Below are positions 1 to 9,763 of a stretch of 64,000 nucleotides of DNA, piece by piece (the stretch's first letter is position 1; each line of letters starts with the position of its first letter). This DNA is from Candidatus Margulisiibacteriota bacterium (GTDB taxonomy: Bacteria; Margulisbacteria; WOR-1; JAHJIW01): the NCBI GenBank assembly GCA_018823125.1, contig JAHJIW010000007.1, positions 1 to 64,000 on the forward strand, in the 5' to 3' direction. The notes below the pieces were generated by a model that was not told the DNA's origin, made no database searches, and saw only the letters and a program-made list of their open reading frames with translations. Position numbers and translations under genes: made by a program.

Positions 1-52
1 CGTACAAAATTACGATCGCACAAAGTGCAAATTTTAGCCAAATAATAAACAT
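1..52 (-). CDS. Start of a leftward membrane or exported protein, cut by the window edge
   Basis: Only the first 17 codons are visible. They begin with ATG at 52 and read MFIIWLKFALCAIVILY on the minus strand, a hydrophobic stretch typical of a signal anchor or first membrane helix. A strong Shine-Dalgarno sequence (GGGGAGG) lies six bases before the ATG, which supports this start. A likely -10 box and a palindrome sit upstream. The family cannot be named from so few residues. Confidence 0.5.
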   Translation of the reverse strand, partial: MFIIWLKFALCAIVILY

Positions 53-72
53 ACGAGTCCTCCCCGCTAATT

Positions 73-92
73 AATTAACACGGTTAATTTTA
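73..92 (-). promoter_or_regulatory. Palindromic operator-like site overlapping a -10 box
   Basis: AATTAAC-ACG-GTTAATT is a perfect 7+3+7 inverted repeat at 73-89. It overlaps TAAAAT (minus strand, 92 to 87), a plausible -10 box for the leftward gene at the window edge. A palindrome over a -10 box is the usual geometry of a repressor site. No clear -35 box was found, so the promoter itself is tentative. Confidence 0.3.
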
Positions 93-122
93 TCACACCC
101 CCAAAATTATTGCTTTAAAAAA

Positions 123-151
123 GTGAAATTTTTGCCAAAAAATAACGATAA
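123..151 (+). promoter_or_regulatory. Sigma-28-like promoter, site 1
   Basis: GTGAAATTTT starts at 123 and CGATAA at 146, a 23-base offset. Read as GAAATTTT-N11-NNCGATAA it matches the published FliA consensus TAAAGTTT-N11-GCCGATAA at six of eight -35 positions, all six CGATAA bases and exact spacing. The start would be near 158, giving a leader of about 48 nt before the GTG at 206. Six other sites in the window have the same box and spacing. Confidence 0.75.
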
Positions 152-175
152 AAGTATATAGGCTATTAATATCTA

Positions 176-190
176 TGGTCTTTTGAACCA
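176..190 (+). promoter_or_regulatory. Conserved leader hairpin before the ribosome binding site
   Basis: TGGTC-TTTT-GAACCA can form a short hairpin with one bulged A, immediately before AAGGAAGG and the GTG start at 206. The leader of the giant gene has the same hairpin with a different loop (2896-2909). Preservation of the stem with a changed loop suggests function, perhaps in translation control. Confidence 0.4.
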
Positions 191-205
191 AAGGAAGGAA
201 AATTA

Positions 206-1336
206 GTGGCACCACCGGTACCGGTAAATGGCAGACGAGCCAGTCATAGAGTGAGTTACATCGCTAGACAAACTAGACGAAGTTTGACCCGTGCTTATCA
301 TAGCGTCAGACAATATGCCCTCTCTTATGTTCCTCAATTTCGCATTATGACCCTCACCGGACCCAGTAACTTAGGAATTCATGCCCCTATGCTGATGAAA
401 GATAATTGGGACACAACCACCGGATCAGGAAGACCCGGAGAAGTATCCGTCGAAATTGAACTTGATCTTGATCTTGATCCGACTACCCGCAGAGAAACGA
501 TCGACGCATCCATTAGCCGGCCGACATCAACGGCACGCCCAATCGGGGAGGCAAGTCTTCGACGCAGCAGAAACGCTGAGCAGGACAAGCATGATACTCT
601 GCGACGCGAATGGGAAGAGTTAGCAGATAAAACGGCCGGGCTGAATAGGTCTGGACGCATGCCATTAAAAACTCTTAAAAACACCATGGCCATGTGTGGC
701 CTGGGAATGGGCCTTGCCAGCGGCATGGCAACCGCAGTTTTTTCCATCGTAATCCCGGAATTCGCCGGCTTAGATTGGGAAATATCGCCTCAAAGAATTT
801 TAGCTAATGCGGGTTATGGCACTTCCGCCGGATTGTTTTTATCTGCCATCCTATTTCATTGGATTGACTCGCATGATGAAGCTAAGGTACGTGCAGCTAA
901 CATAGAGTTTCAAAGAGCAACTTTAAGATTATTAGATATCGAAGACATCACCGAAAAACACCGAACCGTGGCTTTAATGTATTCCTTTTTTACCAGGTCG
1001 CAGAATTTTGGTCCAAGCAGATTTGAAGGGCCGATTATGGATTATTTAGGCTCCGCATTCATTGAAAACACCGTTTTTGCTGCCGAAAGAGATAGCGAAA
1101 CAATAGGATTAATCGGGCAACGCCCAATCAAAGAACACCGTCAGCAAGCACAAGCAGAGGCAAGACAACAGGGAGAAGTAGCCGGCCATGAACAAGCTGA
1201 ATTAGATATTATAGAAGGACGATTCGCATTTCATCAAAAACTAAATGAACTACAAGCGCGGCTTAACCTGCCGGGGGCCGACACAGCTGCCATCGAACAG
1301 GTTATAAAAGAAACTTATCCTGAGGAGGATCTCTAG
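206..1336 (+). CDS. Lineage-specific membrane protein, paralogue of the next gene
   Basis: The 376-residue product belongs to no family I recognise. It starts with GTG after AAGGAAGG. The N-terminus (residues 1-50) is rich in Arg, Tyr and Ser and has no signal peptide. An NLGI box (54-57) followed by MKDNWD comes next. Two hydrophobic segments lie near 155-180 and 203-222, separated by IPEFAGLDWEISP. The rest is helical, and a TLRLL...SFF motif region aligns with the next protein. Shared IPE..DWE.(S/T)P and MKDNWD motifs show that this and the next gene are paralogues. The stop codon overlaps the next GTG, so the two are co-transcribed from the sigma-28-like promoter at 123. Topology suggests a membrane hairpin protein with cytoplasmic or exported tails; function unknown. 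Confidence 0.8.
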   Translation: MAPPVPVNGRRASHRVSYIARQTRRSLTRAYHSVRQYALSYVPQFRIMTLTGPSNLGIHAPMLMKDNWDTTTGSGRPGEVSVEIELDLDLDPTTRRETIDASISRPTSTARPIGEASLRRSRNAEQDKHDTLRREWEELADKTAGLNRSGRMPLKTLKNTMAMCGLGMGLASGMATAVFSIVIPEFAGLDWEISPQRILANAGYGTSAGLFLSAILFHWIDSHDEAKVRAANIEFQRATLRLLDIEDITEKHRTVALMYSFFTRSQNFGPSRFEGPIMDYLGSAFIENTVFAAERDSETIGLIGQRPIKEHRQQAQAEARQQGEVAGHEQAELDIIEGRFAFHQKLNELQARLNLPGADTAAIEQVIKETYPEEDL

Positions 1337-2820
1337 TGGCTGCACCGGTAAAATCCGCATATAAGTTAACGCCCTTAGCCAGAAAAGCCGGGCAGGGATT
1401 AAAACATGCTTATCGTGAAGCCCGCCATACGCTTTTTTGTCCCCCTCGATTAAGAGCCCTGGCTCCAGCAGGAACTTATGGTTTAAATTTAGGAATTTGC
1501 GCAATGAAAGATAATTGGGATTCGGGCATCGTGGATACATCTAGCCGAGGCAACGGGTTGCCGGTTATCCCCGAAGGCTCTTCGTTGCGAAGTTTATCAA
1601 TTACTGAAAAACCAGCTGAAAATACCCTTACCACATGGGAAAACCTGGCAGTCGAATGTGCTCGCAGAAACGCTAATCAACTGGTAAAGGCTAGTGTATT
1701 GGCCAGACATTTTGGGAAAATAAGCGCAGGGACAGCTTTAGGTGCAGCCGCGCTAACACTCTTAATCCCTGAGGTAGCTGACGTAAATTGGGAAGCTACT
1801 CCTTTGACCATTTTTCGAAACACCGCATTAGGTTTCTTGTTAGGAATGTCTTCAACACTAGGAACTCTTTATTACACTTATACGTCCCGTAAAACCAAAA
1901 GGGAAGATACCAATGATGCCTTTGAGTCATTAACACTTAGATTGTTAAATAATCCATCAATTGAAGAAAGGTATAAAACCGCCTCTTCAATGTATGAATT
2001 TTTAACTAGCAGCTCTCAGCCAAGCATTGGCGGTAAATCCCCCATTGAATTTTTAGACAAAGAATTTATAGATCTTTCGATTGTCGCAACAAAACGAAAT
2101 TCCGACATAACTGCAATATTAGAAAAAAACCCCGTAAGCGGTGTCGCCAAGTACGCATGTGAAGCTGCATTTAGTAAGGCGGCCAGCGATGTTCGAGAAC
2201 AAGTCCGCGGGGAAATTGATCGTTTAACTACCGCACGTTACAACAGATTAGAAATTCTAACTGGCTCCCTCATAAGACTTGGCATTGCAGAACCAGGACA
2301 AATCGTTAATCTTATTCAACAAATCTTTAATCCGATTGTTGTTTTGGATGAGATAAAAACCCGCAACCGGGGACAAGAAGAAGCACCCCCTATCCCTGCT
2401 TCTGCGCGACTCTCCGGCGAGGATTCACTCGCCACAGATCCTGTTTCTGCAGAATTTTCTTTGGGGTCTCCGGTAGACCAAATCGGGCCAATAAAGAGTA
2501 GCGATAGCCTTGCCGCAGTAGGATCAGATTCAGGAGAATTTGATTCCGTTTCCGGAGAACATCAGTCGGTTTCTGGTGAATATGAATCATATGATGCAAC
2601 CCCTGCGCCACAAAGAATGGTTGGTCGCGGTGCCAGACGGTTTAGAACTGGCGTACAAGTGGTAGGAACCGTTGGCGGTGGAGCCTTTGGTTATTATGGA
2701 CTGTCTACAATGTTAGGTTGGGATTCAAGTTTGGGACTAGCCGGAGGATGCGCCGCAGTAGGATGGTTTCTTTTCTGGGGGATCGGTCGAATCTTAACAC
2801 CCCGGCAAAGAAATTTGTAA
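1336..2820 (+). CDS. Lineage-specific membrane protein, paralogue of the previous gene
   Basis: This is a 494-residue protein of unrecognised family, translated from a GTG that overlaps the upstream TAG. The basic N-terminus has an AYREARHTLF stretch like the upstream protein, then NLGICAMKDNWD near residues 51-62. A hydrophobic hairpin spans about 130-185 around IPEVADVNWEATP. A low-complexity acidic/Ser stretch with repeated SGE units (DSGEF, VSGEH, VSGEY, about 393-425) precedes a second, glycine-rich hydrophobic hairpin at about 440-485. That C-terminal hairpin, preceded by RGARRFR, resembles the RRGA-plus-hairpin region of the downstream giant. This protein therefore links the small and giant members of the cluster. 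Confidence 0.8.
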   Translation: MAAPVKSAYKLTPLARKAGQGLKHAYREARHTLFCPPRLRALAPAGTYGLNLGICAMKDNWDSGIVDTSSRGNGLPVIPEGSSLRSLSITEKPAENTLTTWENLAVECARRNANQLVKASVLARHFGKISAGTALGAAALTLLIPEVADVNWEATPLTIFRNTALGFLLGMSSTLGTLYYTYTSRKTKREDTNDAFESLTLRLLNNPSIEERYKTASSMYEFLTSSSQPSIGGKSPIEFLDKEFIDLSIVATKRNSDITAILEKNPVSGVAKYACEAAFSKAASDVREQVRGEIDRLTTARYNRLEILTGSLIRLGIAEPGQIVNLIQQIFNPIVVLDEIKTRNRGQEEAPPIPASARLSGEDSLATDPVSAEFSLGSPVDQIGPIKSSDSLAAVGSDSGEFDSVSGEHQSVSGEYESYDATPAPQRMVGRGARRFRTGVQVVGTVGGGAFGYYGLSTMLGWDSSLGLAGGCAAVGWFLFWGIGRILTPRQRNL

Positions 2821-2825
2821 AAAAA

Positions 2826-2854
2826 GTGAAATTTTCGCCAGGTTTTGGCGATAA
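2826..2854 (+). promoter_or_regulatory. Sigma-28-like promoter, site 2
   Basis: GTGAAATTTT starts at 2826 and CGATAA at 2849, again a 23-base offset. It lies six bases after the upstream stop codon, so the giant gene has its own promoter. The leader is about 65 nt. Confidence 0.75.
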
Positions 2855-2895
2855 TAATGTAGATATATTAAATTTATATCAATAAATAGGAAATA

Positions 2896-2909
2896 TGGTC
2901 AAAGAACCA
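2896..2909 (+). promoter_or_regulatory. Conserved leader hairpin, second copy
   Basis: TGGTC-AAA-GAACCA has the same stem as the hairpin at 176-190 with a different loop. It is followed by a strong GAGGAGG ribosome binding site at 2911-2917 and a TTG start at 2926. The surrounding leader is also similar to that of the gene at 206, so both probably derive from one duplication. Confidence 0.4.
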
Positions 2910-2925
2910 AGAGGAGGAAAATAAA

Positions 2926-5900
2926 TTGCCAGCACCAAAACAACTAATAGGTCGAGCAAGACCGGCACCCGAAAATAGAGGTGCTCAACAAGCGAGACAA
3001 AGACAAGGATACTTGCGTGAAGTAATTAGAGACGCGCGTGAAGGATTTGGAATCTCAGTTCAAGAATTAAGAAGCACAAAACAAAGTTTTGTTAATCGTT
3101 TAATTGGTTTGCAACACGCCGCTGCACGTTTTCAAGAAACTCACCGCCTTCGATTAAGAGATTTTTCTCTCCCCACCTTTGGTGTGCTAAAAGATACTGA
3201 AGGTCTTAACCTAGGTATTTCCACAATGAGTGATGATAATAATCCTTTTAGCGGAGCAACCGATCGTACTGGTGGTAGATCAAAAATACAAGCTCCTCCG
3301 AAAAAACCTTCTGGAAGAGACCGCAGCGATGAAAAGACAATCGTAACTGATAAATCGGGCACGGAGAAAACACCTCCCAAACCAAGAACCTCTACTGCGC
3401 GCAGAAGCAGACGTGCTGAGCTTAGCCCCCGTTTCCGAAGAGGTGCCCAGATTTCAGGTGCCGGCGCAGGTACCGTATTAGCCCACGTAGTTGCAGCCAC
3501 TGTTTTCGGTGGTGCAGGCGGCTTCTTATTATATGTAATAGGCGCTGGCGTAGGATTTGGACTTTCTTTGGTGGGATTGCGTGTACTCGAATCGCGTCGT
3601 GGTAGCACGAGAGAAGCAACTAGCAGTGCACCGGCAGAAAGTAAATTAGAAGATCTCGTTTCAATTTTGGATAGAATTTCTGCTCCGGTTACTTATTTAA
3701 GAGAATCATGGGAAGGGTTTCGGGCCTCCCTGCGTGGCATTGGCCAACCGGCAAAACCAGCTATCGAAATTGTTAATGGGATGCTGGAAGCTGGCAAAGC
3801 AATTCCATTGGCTGAAATCCAAAGCAAGGATGAAAATCATGCTTTAGCTCTACGCGCCAGAGTTGAACGCGCCAAAGGCAACGAAGCAGCAAAAAAACAA
3901 GCAATTGTAGCCTCACTTGATGCCCTTGAACGCTCAGCCGGCAGATGCGCCATTGCATTAGAAACCGTAGATATTCTTAGAGGAGCCGAAGGCCGCACTC
4001 GAGAAGAAAAAGACGCATTAGATACTGTCGCAGGCGAACTCAGAAAACTTGCCGCGTCGTTCAGTAACGGGGCGGTAGATATAATTATTGGTGCCTTGCG
4101 CAGTTGCAACGATTTAACCGAAGCAGGCGACCTGCCGGTAGCAAAAGATGTATTAGCACGACTGGAAGTATTTGCAGAACGTAAGGGACCGGATGGAGAA
4201 GCTTTAGTTCCTAGGTTAGCCGAAAAATCACTCGAAAAACTTTATACCGCAGCAGAAAAACTGGCTAAAGAAGATCCGGATAACATCACTAGCTTTATAA
4301 CTGAATTCGCCCTACCCACGGCCACAAAACTCGGCGGAAGAGAAGCAGCAGCGAAGTTATCTGAGTGCACCGATGATGCTATTGATAAAGTACTAATAGC
4401 TCGTGCTGAAAGAGCACGGGTATCCATTGCTGAAACCCTTGATGAACACACTCGCAGTGCTATGGCTGCTAATAAAATTGCAGAAGCCCTCATTGAAGAA
4501 CTCAAAAAACTTCGAGGCAAAGCAGTAGAAACAGACGCTGAGCTTCTTACTCGAATTATTGCAGCATTAGCACAAACTTATGGAACTTTAATCCTCTCCG
4601 AGGATATTGCGCAAAAAACCACCGGTGTTGAAAGAATTCAAGCAGCCATTGCACATACAATTACGATTCTCGGTTCTCTGAGCAAATCTTTAGATAAAGA
4701 ATTACTTCAAAATAATTTATTGACACTGGCGGCTAATCCAGAATTTGCTGCCAATATTGATTTTATTAATAGAGTGTTAGGCGCCTCTCTGGAAGCTGCG
4801 ACAGAGGTATCTGCTAAGAAAGACTTAAGCGGCAAAAAAATTCATGGATTCGTTTGCGTTCAATCAATCTTTACTCTAGCAAGAAACTACGCTGAACACC
4901 CAGACATATGTGATCTCGGCCTGCTCAGATGGAACAAGCATTACGGCAGAAAATTACGAGGGAACCCCGTCGACCAAGAAGCCATGCAAAGAACCATTGC
5001 CAACGGTCTAATAAACCCAGCGTATCGTGGCACCGAAACCCTTGTTAAAGCAAAAGCAGTATTGGGCATACTTAGCAAAAACTTCCTTAAAGAGACAAGC
5101 TCTCTCGGAAGAGAAAATTTAACAACCGCATTGGCCCTCATTATCAGCATTACCTGTACATCCGAAACTGCACGTAACGAATTTTTAAACCAAGTAGACG
5201 TAGATGTAATGACTAATAAAGGTTTACGTCCCGCATTAATTGAAGCAGTTAACAGATCATGGTTACCTGATGCGCAAAAAACTGAGCTAACAGAAAAGTT
5301 AGAAAAAATAGGAAGGCGCACGCCTACTCCGCCGGAAACTCTGAAGACTAAAGCAGGGCTGCCTAGTGACCCAGCTGATATTCCTAGCGGAAGTTTACTC
5401 TCATTGAAAGAAACTCCGGCATATGCAGGGCCAGCTGTCAGAGCTGAGGAAGAAAGCAGAGCTCCTGATTCAGATTCTACGCCAACCATACGAGGCGAGG
5501 TTGATGCTAAAGTAGCAGCGGGTGAAGACACAGTAAGGACCGCAGCACCAAAAGCCCGCGATGCAGCTGGTGTTGCAGAAGCAGGAAAACCTCCCAGAGA
5601 AGAAAGACCTGAAGATGCAACTTTAGTATCAAGAGTTCCTGACTCCCCTACCCCCGCGGCCGCGAAGGCTGAGGAAGCACCACGATCAGAAATTCCAGCT
5701 GCAGTAGTAGAGTTAGCTGATAAAATCAAGAAGCCTACGGCGCTTGTAACCGCAGCTCTTGAAGCAGGGCTAAGCAAAGATGACATCGAATTATTTGTCG
5801 GCATGAATATGCTTGAAGACACCGTTGGATACAAGCCAGCCGAGGACGAAGGAGGACGACCAGACGCAACAACTGATAATCCATTAGCTAAACGTACTGC

Positions 5901-8900
5901 TTTAATTCGAAGGCTTGATGAAGCACGACAAGAGCTTGAAACGGTCTCAACCGATATATCAAAGGCATCGAAAAGTGCGGGCAGTTTGTCGGCAAGAGCA
6001 AAAGATCTCATGGGTGTAGGATTAAAAGCAAAAGGAAAAAGAAAAATTGCCTTAACAAAAGAAATCGCTGATCTCGAACCCCAAGTCAAACCAGCTAACG
6101 CAGCTGCCGCAGCTCAGCTTGTAGATCAAATAAAAACAAAAACCGTTTCTACTCCGGAAGAAGCTGCCGAAGTAAGAACCTTAATCGAACAGTTAATTGA
6201 AATTGTAAATTATACTGCTCCAGGAGCAAGTGAACCGTTATCTCCTGAACTTAAAGGTACGGCGGTCCCCGTGTTGGTTGAATTTGTTGGAAGATTTTCC
6301 GAGTCAGCCTTAGCTTTTGATTATTTAGATACGGTTGCAAAACCAGCCGTAGGAGTCGCGTTACGCGGTATATATGCATTTGGCGCACATGATGCTGGCC
6401 GCACTTCCGCAGTGAAATTCGAAGGGGCCATCACCGCTGCTAAAGCCAGAAAAGAATTAAGTGATCTGCAGGAAAGGGTACGCACCTTAACTCCTGCCGC
6501 ATTAGATACTGCGGAGAAACTCACCGCAGTTGCCGCTGATGTTGAAGCGCTAACCGCAAGAGTAGAAACCGGTGATCATCCGATTACCAAAGCAGATGCA
6601 GAAGCATTATTAACCGGCGTCCTGTGCACTTTAGCAGAAACCGATGCAACTGTGTTAAAAGCAAATCAATATGAGACTACCACCACCCTACAAAGCATAG
6701 TTCGCGGTCTTGAAAGAGCAACCGAGGGCGAAGAAATGGCTACGGTTATTGACCGAATTGGTCAGGCTCATCCAGAAATTTTTGAAAATGGACCAGTTAT
6801 CAAAGCATTTGATGATGGGCTTCCCGATGAAGCATTAGTTATATACAACATGGGATACACTGCTCATCATCTTGGCGTAAAAACTCAAAAAATTCAGACT
6901 GCGGCTGAACGTCTTGAAAGAGACACTGCTGACCCAGCATCCTTAGCTGTAGATCGTTTACGAGAGATTCAAAGTACTATCCCTACGGCTTCAGCTGAAG
7001 TAGATCGTTTAGGAGAACGTGCAACCGAGCACAGAAATGATTTAGCTAGGGCTCGTCGGGCACCAAGGATAACCACTGCAGAAGATAGGATTGCCGAAAG
7101 ACATGAAATCGACGCGAACAGCCTGGCCACTACCCTGGCCGATCTTAGCGAAAGAGTAAACTTGGTCTCCGAACGAGTAAGCGCAGCAATCCAAACCCGA
7201 GAAGAGTTAGATACAAAGTTACAAACTATTGCCGCCGAATTACCTGCCCTGCAGGATAAAATAGAAAACCGTGTACGAAACGGTCAAGATTACTTAGCTG
7301 GAAGGCTTGATGACGAATTTGACAGTGTTCGTGATCTCGTTAGGGAAAGGGAAATAGCCGTAGCTTCAAATCAGGAAGCTACTGTAACCTTACATACTCT
7401 ATACAGAAGCATAGCAGAAGCAACTAACCTCCCTTACAAAAGGATTAAAGACGCATGTGAAACCGGAACCGATACAGAATTAGCAAATATTTTAGGCGCA
7501 GAACAATTTGGTAGGATCATAGATCTATCAGCGCATCTGAGACGCGCCGTTGAAGACTCAAGAAAAGCGGCAGGGTTACTTGATCAAGGAATCAAGCGCG
7601 CGAAAGCTGTCTTTGGAGAAGACTCCGCAGAAGACCTCGCTGTGGTAACACTTCCAGGAGACGCATTACGTACTATTGATGGCGACGATTTAGAAAGCCT
7701 AGCCTTCGACACCAGCTCCACCATGGAAGCCGTCGTTGAGGCCCGGGTTGAAGTTGAGCCAGAATTTACGCCAGTCGAAAATCCGCCGGCAGTACGATCG
7801 CCTTATAGCCCGGTTTTCATTTCCGGCGATCATGCTTACGTACGAGATGTGGCAGACAGAACTGGCCAAAACCCGCGTGAATTTGATACTAAAGCTTTGG
7901 AAGGACGCCGTTTTGATTTATTACAAAGACGGGAAGACCTTCAAGCTCAAAAAGGAAGCTTAGAACAAAACGCTCCTGACGCTGCCAGAGTTTTGAGCCA
8001 ACGTAGGAAAAGGTTTGATGCAACAGTAACAAAAGCTGAAAAGAGATTGCAGGGCCAAATTGATGCAGCTGCTAAAAAATCGGAACAGCTTGATACCTCC
8101 GTTAAAGCAGCGGTAAGCCTGGCTAATACGCAAAGACAACTGGCTACCGTTGAAAGAGATATTGAAACCGAAGAAGAAGCCGCCTACAAAATAATTATGG
8201 GCAAACCCGTAAAGCAGCGCTCAGGACTACCCGCTGCGCTTGACGCTCGTGTTCCTTCGGACGATGCTGAAATAGATGGGAGAATTGATCAACTAATAGT
8301 TCTGGATGACATGCGCAGCGACCTGGAACAAGCCGAAGCTAAACTACAAAGAGATTTAGGCAAAGAAAAGCGTGGCGCAAGGGAACTAGCCGCCGCCAGA
8401 GATGAAGCCGCGGAAAAACACCGTGCTTTAGTTGCACAACAGCAAAACATAAGATCAGAAATGGCTCCCGAACTAGAAAGAACTCTTTCCAAACCAGCTA
8501 AAGTTGGGACAATAGGCAGCCAAACTACTATTGATAACCCGCTGGCGATTGAAAGAAATTATCAGGCGCAAATCAAATCCATAGAATCAGAGTTAAACTT
8601 GATTGAAACTACCCTTTTACAAGTTGACGCCGCACAATCTGGAATTATGGCCGCCGAAAGAGCAGAGGCAACCGCAAAAGTTCGCCAGCTTGAAGTATTA
8701 GCTCGCCAAATTCCAGGAGTTCAAATCCAACACGATGTTGCTGCAACCGACGGAAAATATGGCGAATGGCAGACCGAAGCAAGGGAAGAAGTTACAGCTC
8801 GACAAGCAGCTGTTGCTGAAATCGACGCCGAAGCAGCTCGTAACCAAACCGACGATGCAGTTCAAGAAAAATTAGGCGAAGTGTTAACTGCACAACAAGC

Positions 8901-9741
8901 GATTCGCCAAGAAGAGCTGGCAATTATTGAACGTCACGAAAGAGAAGCAGTAGAAGTCGCTCAAAACACCGCTAAAGAAGTACTCGCAGTTGAGGCTCAT
9001 AATTTTCAAATGCGGGATATTTATCGAGATCGTGCAGCAAGAATTCACCAAATCAGAGAACTGGAACAAACCGCTCATGAAAAGACTCGAGGCTTTGAAT
9101 TCGAATTATACCAAGCCAGAAAAGATGCTGATAACGCACCTCAGATTCTGGCAGAAAGACCTGACTTGCAAGCAGAAATTAGTCGTCGACACGCTGACGC
9201 CGGAGCAAAAGACGCATCCATTTGGTCAGATCCGAATGCTTATGCTCGCTTCCACACTGAAGTAGTGAATGAAATTAGACAAGAAGCATTGGCCCCTCAA
9301 ATTGGGGATGCGAGAACCGGCTTATATCCAACGTTAACCGTAGATACCCTACTTAACTTAATTGACATAATGCAAAATCCGAATGCCGTTTCCGCGCTTC
9401 CGCTAGAATTTACCGGAAGAAACGCATCGGTTTTAGCGACCCTTATGGTTGAAAGAACCGACGCTGACGGACGCAATACTTTAGCCGGAACTTTGCTTAC
9501 CGGCATAGTTTTTGATGTTGCAACTAACCCTACCGCACGCGCAGCTGAAATTCCGGGAGTAAGCAAAGTAGAAAGGCTTAAACTCAGAGATAAAGTAACT
9601 TTTGAAGATGGCACCTTAGTTGCGGTAGTTTATACTAGCTTACAAAAAGACGCGATCAAGTCTGTAGAGATTAAATTTACCGATGCAACCGGAGAAACAC
9701 GTACTGAAGATGTAACATCCTTCGTACCACGATCAGAATAA
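2926..9741 (+). CDS. Giant 2,271-residue helical/coiled-coil protein with N-terminal membrane hairpin
   Basis: No known family is recognised. The TTG start at 2926 is set by GAGGAGG eight bases upstream. Residues 1-90 are basic and Gln/Arg-rich; NLGISTM lies at 95-101, matching the NLGI box of the two upstream proteins. A glycine-rich hydrophobic hairpin (about 180-221) is the only membrane region. Residues 230-800 look like an alpha-helical repeat-type array. A Pro/Ala/Glu-rich linker covers roughly 800-925. Residues 990-2120 are mostly charged heptad-like helices (long Glu/Arg/Ala/Gln runs), suggesting an extended coiled coil. The last ~120 residues are beta-rich (KLRDKVTFEDG...). A terminator follows. 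It could be a scaffold, filament or tether; no catalytic motif is visible. Confidence 0.85.
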   Translation: MPAPKQLIGRARPAPENRGAQQARQRQGYLREVIRDAREGFGISVQELRSTKQSFVNRLIGLQHAAARFQETHRLRLRDFSLPTFGVLKDTEGLNLGISTMSDDNNPFSGATDRTGGRSKIQAPPKKPSGRDRSDEKTIVTDKSGTEKTPPKPRTSTARRSRRAELSPRFRRGAQISGAGAGTVLAHVVAATVFGGAGGFLLYVIGAGVGFGLSLVGLRVLESRRGSTREATSSAPAESKLEDLVSILDRISAPVTYLRESWEGFRASLRGIGQPAKPAIEIVNGMLEAGKAIPLAEIQSKDENHALALRARVERAKGNEAAKKQAIVASLDALERSAGRCAIALETVDILRGAEGRTREEKDALDTVAGELRKLAASFSNGAVDIIIGALRSCNDLTEAGDLPVAKDVLARLEVFAERKGPDGEALVPRLAEKSLEKLYTAAEKLAKEDPDNITSFITEFALPTATKLGGREAAAKLSECTDDAIDKVLIARAERARVSIAETLDEHTRSAMAANKIAEALIEELKKLRGKAVETDAELLTRIIAALAQTYGTLILSEDIAQKTTGVERIQAAIAHTITILGSLSKSLDKELLQNNLLTLAANPEFAANIDFINRVLGASLEAATEVSAKKDLSGKKIHGFVCVQSIFTLARNYAEHPDICDLGLLRWNKHYGRKLRGNPVDQEAMQRTIANGLINPAYRGTETLVKAKAVLGILSKNFLKETSSLGRENLTTALALIISITCTSETARNEFLNQVDVDVMTNKGLRPALIEAVNRSWLPDAQKTELTEKLEKIGRRTPTPPETLKTKAGLPSDPADIPSGSLLSLKETPAYAGPAVRAEEESRAPDSDSTPTIRGEVDAKVAAGEDTVRTAAPKARDAAGVAEAGKPPREERPEDATLVSRVPDSPTPAAAKAEEAPRSEIPAAVVELADKIKKPTALVTAALEAGLSKDDIELFVGMNMLEDTVGYKPAEDEGGRPDATTDNPLAKRTALIRRLDEARQELETVSTDISKASKSAGSLSARAKDLMGVGLKAKGKRKIALTKEIADLEPQVKPANAAAAAQLVDQIKTKTVSTPEEAAEVRTLIEQLIEIVNYTAPGASEPLSPELKGTAVPVLVEFVGRFSESALAFDYLDTVAKPAVGVALRGIYAFGAHDAGRTSAVKFEGAITAAKARKELSDLQERVRTLTPAALDTAEKLTAVAADVEALTARVETGDHPITKADAEALLTGVLCTLAETDATVLKANQYETTTTLQSIVRGLERATEGEEMATVIDRIGQAHPEIFENGPVIKAFDDGLPDEALVIYNMGYTAHHLGVKTQKIQTAAERLERDTADPASLAVDRLREIQSTIPTASAEVDRLGERATEHRNDLARARRAPRITTAEDRIAERHEIDANSLATTLADLSERVNLVSERVSAAIQTREELDTKLQTIAAELPALQDKIENRVRNGQDYLAGRLDDEFDSVRDLVREREIAVASNQEATVTLHTLYRSIAEATNLPYKRIKDACETGTDTELANILGAEQFGRIIDLSAHLRRAVEDSRKAAGLLDQGIKRAKAVFGEDSAEDLAVVTLPGDALRTIDGDDLESLAFDTSSTMEAVVEARVEVEPEFTPVENPPAVRSPYSPVFISGDHAYVRDVADRTGQNPREFDTKALEGRRFDLLQRREDLQAQKGSLEQNAPDAARVLSQRRKRFDATVTKAEKRLQGQIDAAAKKSEQLDTSVKAAVSLANTQRQLATVERDIETEEEAAYKIIMGKPVKQRSGLPAALDARVPSDDAEIDGRIDQLIVLDDMRSDLEQAEAKLQRDLGKEKRGARELAAARDEAAEKHRALVAQQQNIRSEMAPELERTLSKPAKVGTIGSQTTIDNPLAIERNYQAQIKSIESELNLIETTLLQVDAAQSGIMAAERAEATAKVRQLEVLARQIPGVQIQHDVAATDGKYGEWQTEAREEVTARQAAVAEIDAEAARNQTDDAVQEKLGEVLTAQQAIRQEELAIIERHEREAVEVAQNTAKEVLAVEAHNFQMRDIYRDRAARIHQIRELEQTAHEKTRGFEFELYQARKDADNAPQILAERPDLQAEISRRHADAGAKDASIWSDPNAYARFHTEVVNEIRQEALAPQIGDARTGLYPTLTVDTLLNLIDIMQNPNAVSALPLEFTGRNASVLATLMVERTDADGRNTLAGTLLTGIVFDVATNPTARAAEIPGVSKVERLKLRDKVTFEDGTLVAVVYTSLQKDAIKSVEIKFTDATGETRTEDVTSFVPRSE

Positions 9742-9763
9742 AAAATAAGATAAAAAAATATAT

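Noticed and set aside
19..48. AAAGTGCAAATTTTAGCC resembles the sigma-28-like -35 box
   Set aside because: It has an extra base inside the box, no CGATAA at the fixed spacing, and lies inside the leftward gene at the edge.
4941..6089. A 382-residue open frame on the minus strand
   Set aside because: It is antisense to the giant gene, Ser/Ala/Leu-rich as expected from the complement of Glu/Ala/Arg codons, and has no family match or ribosome binding site. The same applies to other long antisense frames in the window.
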